From an uncultured Dehalococcoidia bacterium (GTDB taxonomy: Bacteria > Chloroflexota > Dehalococcoidia > Lucifugimonadales > UBA3495): a stretch of 64,000 bases of DNA. The stretch lies in NCBI GenBank assembly GCA_951812625.1, contig CATOSP010000002.1:2180788-2244787 (forward strand). The letters are read 5' to 3'. The position numbers were made by a program, and so were the translations under genes. Every line of letters starts with the position of its first letter. Position 1 is the stretch's first letter. Of this stretch, positions 1-8,112 are shown piece by piece. The notes beneath the pieces were generated by a model, which was given only the letters and a program-made list of their open reading frames with translations, was not told the origin of the DNA and did not search any database.

Positions 1-81
1 AACCCTGGTCCGCATCCGCCGTTGCGCGGAATAGTCTTTTTCCAAAGCGGTGACGCCTGGGGCAACTTCATACCTAGCCAA
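1..81 (-). CDS. Partial CDS at left edge, probably N-terminus of phosphate ABC permease PstC
   Basis: The minus-strand frame from a TTG at 81 runs open to the window edge and encodes about 27 residues ending in a basic stretch (QRRMRTRV). GGAG lies 7 nt upstream of the TTG. PstC proteins usually begin with a short hydrophilic, Arg-rich cytoplasmic segment before the first membrane helix, and a permease gene is what normally follows pstS, which lies immediately upstream. No membrane helix is visible yet, so the identity rests on context and is tentative. Confidence 0.35.
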   Translation of the reverse strand, partial: MARYEVAPGVTALEKDYSAQRRMRTRV

Positions 82-275
82 GGCAGGACTCCGTGCTCAA
101 TCCTGAGACTGACTCAGGAAATCCAAGAGGACGGAGGGCAGTTAACAGCATAGTTGGCGCGACCTCTCCGATACAACCTTTGATTCCCTGCAATTTCTCT
201 GAATCCTGTTGCCTTTTCCTGGTATTTCGTGACGGGAGGAAGGAAAATTTCCTCCCCCCGCCGCTGTTTGAATGA

Positions 276-2444
276 CTACTTGTTGTTGGCCAAGACTGCA
301 ACCACTGTGCCCTTCTGAGGGTTGTCACCGCCAAAAAGGGTGCCCGCCAGTCCACGGGTGACCCTGTCCTGGGCCAGAGTGTAGACCTCCTGCGGGTAGG
401 GCAGGTAACCAACGTCCCGCACCAACTGCTGGCCGCCTTCCGGACTCAGGTGGAACCGGGCATACTCGGCCATGTGGGGCTTCGCCAGGGAGTCTTTGCG
501 AATGTAGATGAACAGGGGCCGCGCCAATGGCTGGTAAGTGCCATCCTCGATGGTGGCGTCGTTTGGAGTGACGCAACCCGCGCCACCATCAACACCCACC
601 AGCTTCAGCTTGTCCTGGTTCTCCGCGTAGTAGGCGTAGCCGAAGAAACCAAGGCTATGCTTGTCTCCAGCTATCCCCTGCACCAGAACGTTGTCGTCCT
701 CGCTGGCGGTGTAATCGCCGCGGGAAGCTCCGCTCTCTTCGTTAACCACCTCGGTGAAGTAGTCGAATGTGCCGGAGTCGACGCCTGGGCCGTACAGCCT
801 GATTTCCTCATCGGGCCACTCAGGGCGGACCTGGTTCCACCGCGTGACCTTGCCCTCTGCATCCGGACCCCAGAGGGTGTGGAGCTCGGAGATGGTCATG
901 CAGTCAATGTAGTCGTTTGCCGGGTTGGTCATAACGCTGAGACCGTCGATGGCCACCGGGACCTCGACGTACTCGATGCCAGACTCGGCGCAGGCTGCGA
1001 CCTCCTTGCCTTTGATCGGCCTGGAGGCGTTGGAGATGTCTGTCTCGCCGTTGCAGAACTTCTTGAAACCGCCGCCGCTGCCGGAGAGGCCCACGGTGAC
1101 TCGAACCTTGCCGTTGGTGAGAATGCCGAACTCTTCGGCCACCGCTTCGCTGACCGGGAATACGGTGCTGGAACCATCGATGGTGATGCTGCCCTTGAGG
1201 TTCATCAACATCTCGTTGCTGGATGACATGTCCGTCTTGGTCTGGCTCATGGCCTGTTGCGACCCGGTTTCGGCCGTAGTGTTGTTGGCCAAGACTGCGA
1301 CCACTGTGCCCTTCTGAGGGTTGTCGCCGCCAAAAAGGGTGCCCGCCAGTCCACGGGTGACCCTGTCCTGGGCCAGAGTGTAGACCTCCTGCGGGTAGGG
1401 CAGGTAACCAACGTCCCGCACCAACTGCTGGCCGCCTTCCGGGCTCAGGTGGAACCGGGCATACTCGGCCATGTGGGGCTTCGCCAGGGAGTCTTTGCGA
1501 ATGTAGATGAACAGGGGCCGCGCCAATGGCTGGTAAGTGCCATCCTCGATGGTGGCGTCGTTTGGAGTGACGCAACCCGCGCCACCATCAACACCCACCA
1601 GCTTCAGCTTGTCCTGGTTCTCCGCGTAGTAGGCGTAGCCGAAGAAACCAAGGCTATGCTTGTCTCCAGCTATCCCCTGCACCAGAACGTTGTCGTCCTC
1701 GCTGGCGGTGTAATCGCCGCGGGAAGCTCCGCTCTCTTCGTTAACCACCTCGGTGAAGTAGTCGAATGTGCCGGAGTCGACGCCTGGGCCGTACAGCCTG
1801 ATTTCCTCATCGGGCCACTCAGGGCGGACCTGGTTCCACCGCGTGACCTTGCCCTCTGCATCCGGACCCCAGAGGGTGTGGAGCTCGGAGATGGTCATGC
1901 AGTCAATGTAGTCGTTTGCCGGGTTGGTCATAACGCTGAGACCGTCGATGGCCACCGGGACCTCGACGTACTCGATGCCAGACTCGGCGCAGGCTGCGAC
2001 CTCCTTGCCTTTGATCGGCCTGGAGGCGTTGGAGATGTCTGTCTCGCCGTTGCAGAACTTCTTGAAACCGCCGCCGCTGCCGGAGAGGCCCACGGTGACT
2101 CGAACCTTGCCGTTGGTGAGAATGCCGAACTCTTCGGCCACCGCTTCGCTGACCGGGAATACGGTGCTGGAACCATCGATGGTGATGCTGCCCTTGAGGT
2201 TCATCAACATCTCGTTGCTGGATGACATGTCCGTCTTGGTCTGGCTCATGGCCTGTTGCGACCCGGTTTCGGCCGTAGTGGCGCCGGACATGCTATCGGT
2301 TGGCTGTTTCTGCTCAGTGATGGTCACCGGCGCCGGGGCTGCGGGTTCCGACCCTCCACAGGCCAGGGAGAAGAGGGCAACTATCAGCAGGGCCGGGATG
2401 AAGATAGTAGCGGCGAGCCGCCACCTGTTATAGCTGATCGTCAC
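276..2444 (-). CDS. pstS: Phosphate ABC transporter substrate-binding lipoprotein with two fused PstS domains
   Basis: Extracytoplasmic phosphate-binding protein of the Pst importer. The 722-aa product starts at GTG (GAGG upstream) and has a lipoprotein signal ending in ALFSLACGG, so Cys29 is the likely lipid anchor. A linker follows, then two PstS domains (residues about 56-388 and 389-721) that are identical in amino-acid sequence. Each shows the family motifs [29 protein letters not shown] and DSGTFDYF, which surround the bound anion. Typical PstS proteins have one domain of about 300-350 aa, so this one is doubled. The duplication unit is exactly 999 bp. A permease start follows at the left edge, consistent with pstSC order. 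Function is confident; whether the doubled form is real or an assembly error cannot be settled here. Confidence 0.9.
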   Translation of the reverse strand: MTISYNRWRLAATIFIPALLIVALFSLACGGSEPAAPAPVTITEQKQPTDSMSGATTAETGSQQAMSQTKTDMSSSNEMLMNLKGSITIDGSSTVFPVSEAVAEEFGILTNGKVRVTVGLSGSGGGFKKFCNGETDISNASRPIKGKEVAACAESGIEYVEVPVAIDGLSVMTNPANDYIDCMTISELHTLWGPDAEGKVTRWNQVRPEWPDEEIRLYGPGVDSGTFDYFTEVVNEESGASRGDYTASEDDNVLVQGIAGDKHSLGFFGYAYYAENQDKLKLVGVDGGAGCVTPNDATIEDGTYQPLARPLFIYIRKDSLAKPHMAEYARFHLSPEGGQQLVRDVGYLPYPQEVYTLAQDRVTRGLAGTLFGGDNPQKGTVVAVLANNTTAETGSQQAMSQTKTDMSSSNEMLMNLKGSITIDGSSTVFPVSEAVAEEFGILTNGKVRVTVGLSGSGGGFKKFCNGETDISNASRPIKGKEVAACAESGIEYVEVPVAIDGLSVMTNPANDYIDCMTISELHTLWGPDAEGKVTRWNQVRPEWPDEEIRLYGPGVDSGTFDYFTEVVNEESGASRGDYTASEDDNVLVQGIAGDKHSLGFFGYAYYAENQDKLKLVGVDGGAGCVTPNDATIEDGTYQPLARPLFIYIRKDSLAKPHMAEYARFHLSPEGGQQLVRDVGYLPYPQEVYTLAQDRVTRGLAGTLFGGDNPQKGTVVAVLANNK
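282..2279 (-). repeat. In-frame tandem duplication, two 999-bp units inside pstS
   Basis: Units lie at 282-1280 and 1281-2279. By eye they differ at only three bases: 300, 327 and 444 against 1299, 1326 and 1443. All three are synonymous and all lie in the C-terminal coding part. The unit is 333 codons, so the reading frame is kept, and the junction joins VLANN directly to TTAETG. Such identity indicates very recent duplication, ongoing gene conversion or an assembly artefact. Confidence 0.95.
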
Positions 2445-2566
2445 GGTCGTATTACCTCAAACATACACGTTTTGGTCTTTCAGGTCCTTGGGAACAAGAT
2501 CCGTACCGTGTGGTCTGTGGCGGCGGAGGCGATCGGGAAGGGGAAAAATGATATTGGTAATGCTTT

Positions 2567-2591
2567 GCGTTGGCGGTGTGAACGCCAACGC
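2567..2591. repeat. Perfect 9-bp inverted repeat in the pstS leader
   Basis: Arms at 2567-2575 and 2583-2591 (gcgttggcg and its complement) enclose a 7-nt loop. On the minus strand it follows directly after the terminator-like hairpin at 2601-2634. No T-tract follows, so it may be a processing or attenuation structure in the pstS leader. Confidence 0.5.
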
Positions 2592-2594
2592 CCA

Positions 2595-2777
2595 CTAAAA
2601 TAATTCCACCGGGACGAATGCCCCGGTGGAATTATCAAGATATGGCTTATATGCCCCATACCCCCCGCGTTCAGGAGGGACAACCTGGGAAGTCCGGGTT
2701 GTATAGCTCCGCAATGATGCGTTACCATTCTCCCGGCGGGGTACCATCACCCGCCGACGCGGCCTATGAGACGAAAG
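2595..2777 (-). ncRNA. Unidentified structured RNA or riboswitch-like leader upstream of pstS
   Basis: On the minus strand a promoter (2784-2812) is followed by about 180 nt with no convincing reading frame, ending in a terminator-like hairpin (2601-2634). I can fold a closing stem (CUCAUA with UAUGGG, plus CC/GG and GCG/CGC), a hairpin GGCGGG/CCCGCC, and an inner GGAG/CUCC helix enclosing two hairpins (CGCA/UGCG and ACAACC/GGUUGU). I do not recognise the family: it is not an evident tRNA, tmRNA, SRP RNA or RNase P RNA. It could be a free small RNA or a regulatory leader of pstS, whose start is about 150 nt further downstream. Confidence 0.5.
2601..2634 (-). terminator. Rho-independent-type terminator ending the leader RNA
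   Basis: Perfect 13-bp stem (arms 2601-2613 and 2622-2634) with an 8-nt loop. On the minus strand it runs into TTATTTTAG, a short U-rich tail. It is placed to stop transcription before pstS unless the upstream structure prevents its formation. Confidence 0.65.
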
Positions 2778-2783
2778 GCGATC

Positions 2784-2812
2784 ATAATATAACCGTATTT
2801 CGTAGCAATCAA
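2784..2812 (-). promoter_or_regulatory. Sigma-70-type promoter for the structured RNA/pstS leader
   Basis: The minus strand reads TTGATT (complement of 2807-2812), a 17-nt spacer and TATTAT (complement of 2784-2789). Initiation is expected near 2777. Confidence 0.6.
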
Positions 2813-3077
2813 AGGGCAGTCTTGAGAGGCAGGCAACTTGACCATGGTATGCAGTGGAAAAAGTGGAGATTCGTGCCTGAGAAGCGGATAAATGAGGGGG
2901 AGAATATAGCCGTATGACCTGGCTTGAAGACCCTGGACTACCGAGATAAGCCCACTGTATGGACACTTCTCTTATCCATTCCTACGATATTCGTTGCGAG
3001 AATTATGGTATCCTCCTCACAGCTTGTCAACCCTTATTTCGACCAAAATTTCATCCAATCGCCGGAGTGCATTAACT

Positions 3078-4106
3078 GTGGCAACCGACCTGGTACTTGG
3101 AGTAGTTGATCAGTCCCCAGTGAGGGACGGGGGGACCGCGGGCGACGCCCTGCGTGAGACTATAGAGTTGGCCGTCGCAGTGGAGCGGTTCGGTTACTAT
3201 CGGTACTGGCTGGCGGAACACCACAGCCTGCCGAATTTCGCAGGGACCAGCCCCGAGCTTATGATCGGACAGGTGGCGGCCCGCACCAGCACGATCAGGG
3301 TCGGCAGCGGCGGCGTCATGCTTTCCCATTACAGTTCCTTCAAGGTCGCGGAGCAGTTCCGCCTCCTGGAGTCGCTGTACCCAGGCCGCATCGACCTTGG
3401 CATTGGGCGCGCCCCTGGCAGTGACCAAGTCACGGCCGCGGCACTCTCGTACCCCAGGCCTGGAACTGACATCCGACAATTCCCCCAACAGGTGCTGGAC
3501 CTGCTGGGACACCTGGAAGGGAGCCTAGAGTCGAGCCACATCTTCGCCAGCATTCAAGCCGGACCGGGAGAGAGTACAGTCCCGGAGGTGTGGTTGCTGG
3601 GATCCCGCTACGAGAGCGCCATCATGGCGGCCCACTACGGTCTTCCCTTCGCCTATGCTCACTTCTTCGGGCTGGGAGTAGAAGAGGGGCCACAAATCGT
3701 GGAGGGATACCGGCGGAACTACCGTCCGTCAGATCGCTTCCCGGAGCCGAAGGTCAACGTGGGGGTGCAGGTACTCTGCGCCGAGACCGAGGAGGAGGCG
3801 CACCGGCTTGCGGCCAGCCGGAACCTGGCGAGGCTGAAGTCGGTCACTGGACGGGCCAATGGAATACCCACGCTGGAGGAGGCGCAGTCGTACCAATACG
3901 CGGCCAATGAGTGGGCGTATACCCAGCAGTATCTGGCCCGGTGCGTTGACGGAGACCCCCAGCAGGTGAAGGAACGGCTGGAAGACCTGGCCGAGACCTA
4001 CCAGACCCCGGACCTGAGCATCGTCACGATCTGCTACGACTTCGCGGACCGGGTCCGCTCCTACGAACTGCTAGCCAAGGAGTGCGGCATAATACCCGAA
4101 GCTTAA
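3078..4106 (+). CDS. LLM-class flavin-dependent oxidoreductase (luciferase-like, MsnO8 type)
   Basis: Predicted FMN-dependent monooxygenase/oxidoreductase with a luciferase TIM-barrel fold, 342 aa from GTG 3078 (GGAG 11 nt upstream). An in-frame ATG at 2994 would add 28 residues that do not look like this family. The N-terminus VLGVVDQSPVRDG, then YWLAEHH and the flavin-site stretch VGSGGVMLSHYSSFKVAEQF followed by DLGIGRAPG, match the group-1 luciferase-family oxidoreductases. The substrate is unknown. Chloroflexota of the SAR202 type carry many paralogues thought to attack recalcitrant organic matter. It stands alone, followed by a small protease-like gene 34 bp downstream. Confidence 0.88.
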   Translation: MATDLVLGVVDQSPVRDGGTAGDALRETIELAVAVERFGYYRYWLAEHHSLPNFAGTSPELMIGQVAARTSTIRVGSGGVMLSHYSSFKVAEQFRLLESLYPGRIDLGIGRAPGSDQVTAAALSYPRPGTDIRQFPQQVLDLLGHLEGSLESSHIFASIQAGPGESTVPEVWLLGSRYESAIMAAHYGLPFAYAHFFGLGVEEGPQIVEGYRRNYRPSDRFPEPKVNVGVQVLCAETEEEAHRLAASRNLARLKSVTGRANGIPTLEEAQSYQYAANEWAYTQQYLARCVDGDPQQVKERLEDLAETYQTPDLSIVTICYDFADRVRSYELLAKECGIIPEA

Positions 4107-4140
4107 CCACACTCTCCCGGATGCGAGAGAAGGGCGCACA

Positions 4141-4500
4141 ATGGGGACATTTTCGGTAACGATAGGCGTTGGAAATCTCAGGGGTGGGGATTTGACGCCT
4201 GTGTCTGCGATGGTCGATACCGGCGCGGCCCACACGATGGTCCCGGAGAGTCTGCTGGTACGGCTGGGGATTGCTCCGATGGAGACGTTCGACTACGAAC
4301 TCGCAGACCGGACAATCGCGCAATACGGCTACGGAATGGCCCGTATCGCCATTGATGGCCGGGAATGGCCCTGCCCAGTCATTTTCGGACCGGAGGATGA
4401 GCACCTTTTGGGAGCAACGACTCTGGAGATTTTCAATCTGACAGTGGACCCGGTAGGCCAGCTACTACTCCCGAGAAGATTCAGGGCGCGACCCGTTTAG
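4141..4500 (+). CDS. Retropepsin-like (clan AA) aspartic protease, small
   Basis: A 119-aa protein. It has a single active-site motif, VDTGAAHTMVP at residues about 24-34, the D-T-G-A signature of retroviral-type aspartyl proteases, which act as dimers. Hydrophobic-hydrophobic-Gly (LLGATTLE) near the C-terminus matches the second conserved element of the fold. There is no signal peptide, so it is probably cytosolic. The native substrate is unknown. Similar short clan AA proteases are common in Chloroflexota and cyanobacteria, often near toxin-antitoxin-type genes. It sits 34 bp after the LLM oxidoreductase on the same strand. Confidence 0.7.
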   Translation: MGTFSVTIGVGNLRGGDLTPVSAMVDTGAAHTMVPESLLVRLGIAPMETFDYELADRTIAQYGYGMARIAIDGREWPCPVIFGPEDEHLLGATTLEIFNLTVDPVGQLLLPRRFRARPV

Positions 4501-4530
4501 GAGACGGAGCCGCTGAAACCAAGAGAAAAT

Positions 4531-5544
4531 TTACTGGCCCAGAGCTTCGATGGCCCTACGGTGGGAGGCGACACTTTCCCCTACCGGGAAGGGGGCAACC
4601 ACGGGCTGTTGCAGACCACGTGATCTCATCTCCTCCAATTCAGCTCGGCATTCTTCGGCGGTGCCGATGACGGCTAACTCCTTCTGCATTTCGGGGCTGA
4701 TGGCTTCTGATACTGCGTCAATGTCTCCGCGTTCCAGGGACTGCTCTACCGTCGACATCTCTTCTGCATACCCGCACTGCCTGAAGAACGTCCTGTAGTA
4801 TGGGTTCCTGGCGTATCGCGCGATCTGCCGCCTCAAAGCCGGTTGGGCGGCTTCGACATCGTCGACCACAGCTACCCGGACGTACCCGGCTACGTCTATC
4901 GTTGAGGGGTCGCGTCCGGCGCGTGCAGCACCGGCGTGGACGCGCTCTATGGACTGTTCGAGATGCCCTCCACCGGTCCAACTGAGGAGAACACCGTCGG
5001 CCATTTCTCCGGCCAACTCCAGCATACGGGGGCCGAGCGCGGCTATGTAGATCGGGACAGGATTTTCAGGGAGTACTGCTCCCAAGCTAACGTTCGACAT
5101 CTGGAACAGCCGCCCGTGGTGCTCCACCTCGTCTCCCTGGAGCAGCCGCCTTACGACGGATATGGTCTCCCGCAGGCGCGCGAGGGGTCTCTGGTACGGT
5201 ACGCCATGTCCCGATTCCACCGCGTGATGGTTGCCCACACCCAGGCCCAGGATGAACCTCCCGCCGGAGACAGACGCGAGCCCGGCTGCGGACATGGCAG
5301 TCATCAGCGGGGTGCGGCCAAATATGGGAAGGATGCCTGGGCCCACATTTATCCGCGAGGTCGCGCAGGCAATGGCAGTGAGTTGAGTGAGAGCGTCACG
5401 GCCACCCGATCCTTCGGTCATCCACAGGGTCTCGTAGCCACGCTCTTCAGCCATAAGGGCCAGGGACTTGAAGTCCTCTGGCCCTAGCTCCGGGTCGTTG
5501 CCGATTCTGATGCTCAACCGCAAAGCGACCTCTCCCTGGTTCAT
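4531..5544 (-). CDS. LLM-class flavin/F420-dependent oxidoreductase (Mer-like)
   Basis: 337-aa TIM-barrel protein resembling F420-dependent 5,10-methylenetetrahydromethanopterin reductase-like enzymes. Visible motifs are LRLSIRIGND at the N-terminus, LWMTEG, VGPGILPIFGRTP and GGRFILGLGVGN, the phosphate-binding loop of this class. The ATG at 5544 was kept, although a TTG a few codons in is better spaced from GGGAGAGG. Cofactor choice (F420 or FMN) cannot be read from sequence alone. It lies on the minus strand 20 bp downstream of the haloacid dehalogenase gene, suggesting cotranscription. Confidence 0.85.
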   Translation of the reverse strand: MNQGEVALRLSIRIGNDPELGPEDFKSLALMAEERGYETLWMTEGSGGRDALTQLTAIACATSRINVGPGILPIFGRTPLMTAMSAAGLASVSGGRFILGLGVGNHHAVESGHGVPYQRPLARLRETISVVRRLLQGDEVEHHGRLFQMSNVSLGAVLPENPVPIYIAALGPRMLELAGEMADGVLLSWTGGGHLEQSIERVHAGAARAGRDPSTIDVAGYVRVAVVDDVEAAQPALRRQIARYARNPYYRTFFRQCGYAEEMSTVEQSLERGDIDAVSEAISPEMQKELAVIGTAEECRAELEEMRSRGLQQPVVAPFPVGESVASHRRAIEALGQ

Positions 5545-5564
5545 GGGTTGCCCGGTTGGTTGCT

Positions 5565-6284
5565 TCAGGAGCCCAACTGGTCTGCGAGGTCGACGAAGTT
5601 CTTGGCGACTACCGTGAACGACGGGTCCGGGGTGGGATCGGGCTTCTGCGCGGGGTTTGGCCCCCGCTCCATAGGACGGGGAACAAACGCGGATGGGAGG
5701 CCCACCTTCTGGGCATTCAGCAAGTCACCCTGGTGGGCGGCAACCATCATCACGTCTTTCGGATCCATCATCAGCAGATCGCAGGCAGTCTGATAGCTCT
5801 CCGGGTCGGGCTTATAGTGCTTTGCGACCTCGGCGCCCAGGATGCAGTCCCAAGGCATACCGCCGTACTTCCCCATGTCGGTCATCAACCTGATGTTGCC
5901 GTTGGACATGGGGGCCAGTATGAACTTCCGCTTGAGCCTGTACAGGCCCGGAACAGTATCCGGCCACGGGTCCAGGTAGTGCCAGGCGAGGTTGAACTTG
6001 TCCTTGGCTTCCTCGCTGATTCCGGTGATATGGAACTCTTCCAGCACCACGTCCAGAGACATGCGGTGGAGGCGGTCAAGGTTGGTCCAAGGCAATTCAC
6101 CGGTTCGGACCCTGTTCATGAAAGGTCCGTACTTGGCGCGCCAGGCATCGGCAAAGGCATCCCAGTCGGCCTCGACACCGTGCTCCTGGCCGAACTGTTG
6201 GGCCTGACGGATTATAGACGACCGCCAGTCGACCACTGTGCCGAATACATCGAAAATCAATGCCTTGATGTTTGATGTGTCCAT
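5565..6284 (-). CDS. Haloacid dehalogenase, type II (HAD superfamily)
   Basis: 239-aa cytosolic HAD hydrolase predicted to remove halide from 2-haloacids through an aspartyl-ester intermediate. The nucleophile motif is FDVFGTVVDW (Asp12), motif II is PMSNGN, the conserved Lys lies in VAKHYKPDP, and the acidic C-terminal motif is AAHQGDLLNA. The start at 6284 is set by AGGAG 7 nt upstream; a longer frame to 6383 lacks a site and adds non-family residues. Length fits the family. The LLM oxidoreductase follows in the same direction, so the pair may act on halogenated or otherwise recalcitrant organics, which is inference. Confidence 0.88.
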   Translation of the reverse strand: MDTSNIKALIFDVFGTVVDWRSSIIRQAQQFGQEHGVEADWDAFADAWRAKYGPFMNRVRTGELPWTNLDRLHRMSLDVVLEEFHITGISEEAKDKFNLAWHYLDPWPDTVPGLYRLKRKFILAPMSNGNIRLMTDMGKYGGMPWDCILGAEVAKHYKPDPESYQTACDLLMMDPKDVMMVAAHQGDLLNAQKVGLPSAFVPRPMERGPNPAQKPDPTPDPSFTVVAKNFVDLADQLGS

Positions 6285-6439
6285 ACCAATACTCCTGAGT
6301 CTAGGGTGACTATAATTTACTTGGGGCTCGATAATCAGGGCAAGGGTCAGGTGGAGAATAGCCGTGAGGAATTGGTATGTCAAATGTTAAAATCCCGGCC
6401 AGCCGTGCAAGCCAAGACATCTAACCCGGAGGACGGAAA

Positions 6440-7402
6440 GTGAAACGAGTAATCATTGACACCGATCCGGGGGTGGACGATGCCGCCGCGATCTTCCTAG
6501 CACTGGCCAGCCCGGAACTATCGGTCGAGGCGCTGACGACGGTGTACGGGAACGGTCCGGTGGAGGCGTCTACAGGAAACGCCCGCCGGATACTGCACGC
6601 CGCAGGCCGGACGGATATACGCATATACCAAGGGGCGGGAAAGCCCCTGGTGCGGCCTCCCAATGCTGGTTGGGCTTCCCATATCCACGGGCAGGACGCC
6701 CTCGGAGACTCCGGCTACCCGCTGCCTTCTGACGGACACCCGCCGGTGGGCGACGGCTACGCGGCGGTCGAAATCATCCGCCGCGTTATGGCGAGCCCCG
6801 GGGAGATTACCATCCTGGCCCTGGGAAGGTTGACCAATCTTGCGCTGGCGACGAGCATCGAGTCGGGGTTGGCCGAGGCAATTGCAGAGGTCGTGGTTAT
6901 GGGTGGGGCGGTGTCGGTGCCGGGGAATGTGTCTCCCGTTGCCTCGGCCAACCTGTACGAGGACCCGGAGGCAGCGGCCATCGTCTACTCGTCCGGTGTC
7001 TCACTGGCACAGGTTGGGCTGGACGTGTGCAACCTGGTGACGATAAATCGCGCTCAACTTGGCAGAATCGGCGATGCGAGAAGCCCGGCCGCTCATCTGC
7101 TGTCGGCTGCGACCCCATTCCTGCAACGGTCTTACGTCAGCCGGGGACTGCTGGCCGAGTCAGGCAGTGTGCGATACAACGACATGCCAGCCGTGGCCTA
7201 TGCAGTTGACCCCAGCCTGTTCGAGGCCGAGGATTACTTCGTTGAGATCGAGACAGCCAGCCCGCTCACCAGAGGACAGACTGTGGCCCACCGTCCTGAT
7301 GCTTCGGGACGGCGGGCCAACGCCAAGGTGTGCATGGATGTGGACACGGCCCGCCTGACCGAGATGTTCACCGAGCGGGTGGCGGGACTGCGTCCGGAGT
7401 GA
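6440..7402 (+). CDS. Nucleoside hydrolase (inosine/uridine-preferring family)
   Basis: 320-aa enzyme predicted to cleave N-glycosidic bonds of nucleosides, releasing base and ribose. GTG start preceded by GGAGGA. The Ca2+-binding motif DTDPGVDDAAAI occupies residues 7-18, and VVMGGAVSVPGN then ANLYEDPEAA match the ribose-binding segment. Where the family usually has HDPLA near residue 240-250, this protein has NDMPA, replacing the His often used as proton donor. Substrate range may therefore differ, as in purine- or CU-type enzymes. It is convergent with the peroxiredoxin gene, leaving 21 bp between their ends. Confidence 0.9.
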   Translation: MKRVIIDTDPGVDDAAAIFLALASPELSVEALTTVYGNGPVEASTGNARRILHAAGRTDIRIYQGAGKPLVRPPNAGWASHIHGQDALGDSGYPLPSDGHPPVGDGYAAVEIIRRVMASPGEITILALGRLTNLALATSIESGLAEAIAEVVVMGGAVSVPGNVSPVASANLYEDPEAAAIVYSSGVSLAQVGLDVCNLVTINRAQLGRIGDARSPAAHLLSAATPFLQRSYVSRGLLAESGSVRYNDMPAVAYAVDPSLFEAEDYFVEIETASPLTRGQTVAHRPDASGRRANAKVCMDVDTARLTEMFTERVAGLRPE

Positions 7403-7423
7403 ACTGCGGGTGTTCCGACAGGA

Positions 7424-7894
7424 CTACAGACCGGAGATGGCCTGCTTCACCTCATCGTAGTCGGGTTCCACGCCGGGGTTGGGACCCACCCACCTGTATC
7501 GGATGACCCCCTCTTTGTCCACCACGACCACGGCCCTCTTGGAAGCCGTATAACCCTCCATCCCCGCGAAGTTCTCCAAGGCCACGTCGTACTGGTTCAC
7601 GACCTGGCGCGCGAAATCGCTAAGCAGGGGGAAGTTGAGGCTGTTCTGGTCGCTGAAAACCTTCAGGGAGAACGCGCCGTCTACGCTGATACCCAGCACC
7701 TGGGCATCCAGCGAGTTGAACTGCTCCATCTGGTCCCGGAACGTACACATCTCGGTCGTGCAGACCCCGGTGAAGGCACCGGGATAAAAGGCCAGCACAA
7801 CGTTCTTGCCGCGGAAACTGCCCAGGTTCTGGGGCTGGCGATCGGCATCGGGAAGGGTGAAATCGGGGGCGCTCTGGCCCACTTCAGCAGCCAT
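7424..7894 (-). CDS. Peroxiredoxin (Bcp/AhpE type)
   Basis: 156-aa thiol peroxidase that reduces H2O2 and organic hydroperoxides. The peroxidatic motif is [13 protein letters not shown], with Cys45 as peroxidatic residue. Cys50 is in the position used as resolving Cys in Bcp-type enzymes. The thioredoxin fold is complete, with no signal peptide. AGGAGG precedes the ATG by 8 nt. Monocistronic, convergent with the nucleoside hydrolase and divergent from gamma-glutamyltransferase. Confidence 0.93.
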   Translation of the reverse strand: MAAEVGQSAPDFTLPDADRQPQNLGSFRGKNVVLAFYPGAFTGVCTTEMCTFRDQMEQFNSLDAQVLGISVDGAFSLKVFSDQNSLNFPLLSDFARQVVNQYDVALENFAGMEGYTASKRAVVVVDKEGVIRYRWVGPNPGVEPDYDEVKQAISGL

Positions 7895-8112
7895 TTTATT
7901 TCCTCCTAAACTGGTGCCTCCGGCCCAGGGAAGTCCAACTACAGGCCCTATCCGACCGGGCGCGTGGCGACAGGTATCTTAACACAGCCATAGGTATCTC
8001 GGGCACCGACTCCCAACTCACCACGGCTCCCGATACCGGCCCCCCATGATACAATAGCGCCGCGCTCAGGCACGTCCCCATTTCCGAGAACCACGAACGG
8101 AGTTTGACAGCG

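Noticed and set aside
450-2433. Long plus-strand frames antisense to pstS
   Set aside because: They are shadows of a GC-rich coding region, duplicated along with it, without start signals or homology.
2595-2777. Assigning the leader RNA to T-box, fluoride or 6S RNA classes
   Set aside because: Short matches (GGTACC-like and GATGG-like stretches) are present but the conserved cores of those families are not convincingly formed.
2595-2966. 123-codon minus-strand frame upstream of pstS
   Set aside because: It overlaps the structured RNA, promoter and terminator; no ribosome site or recognisable domain.
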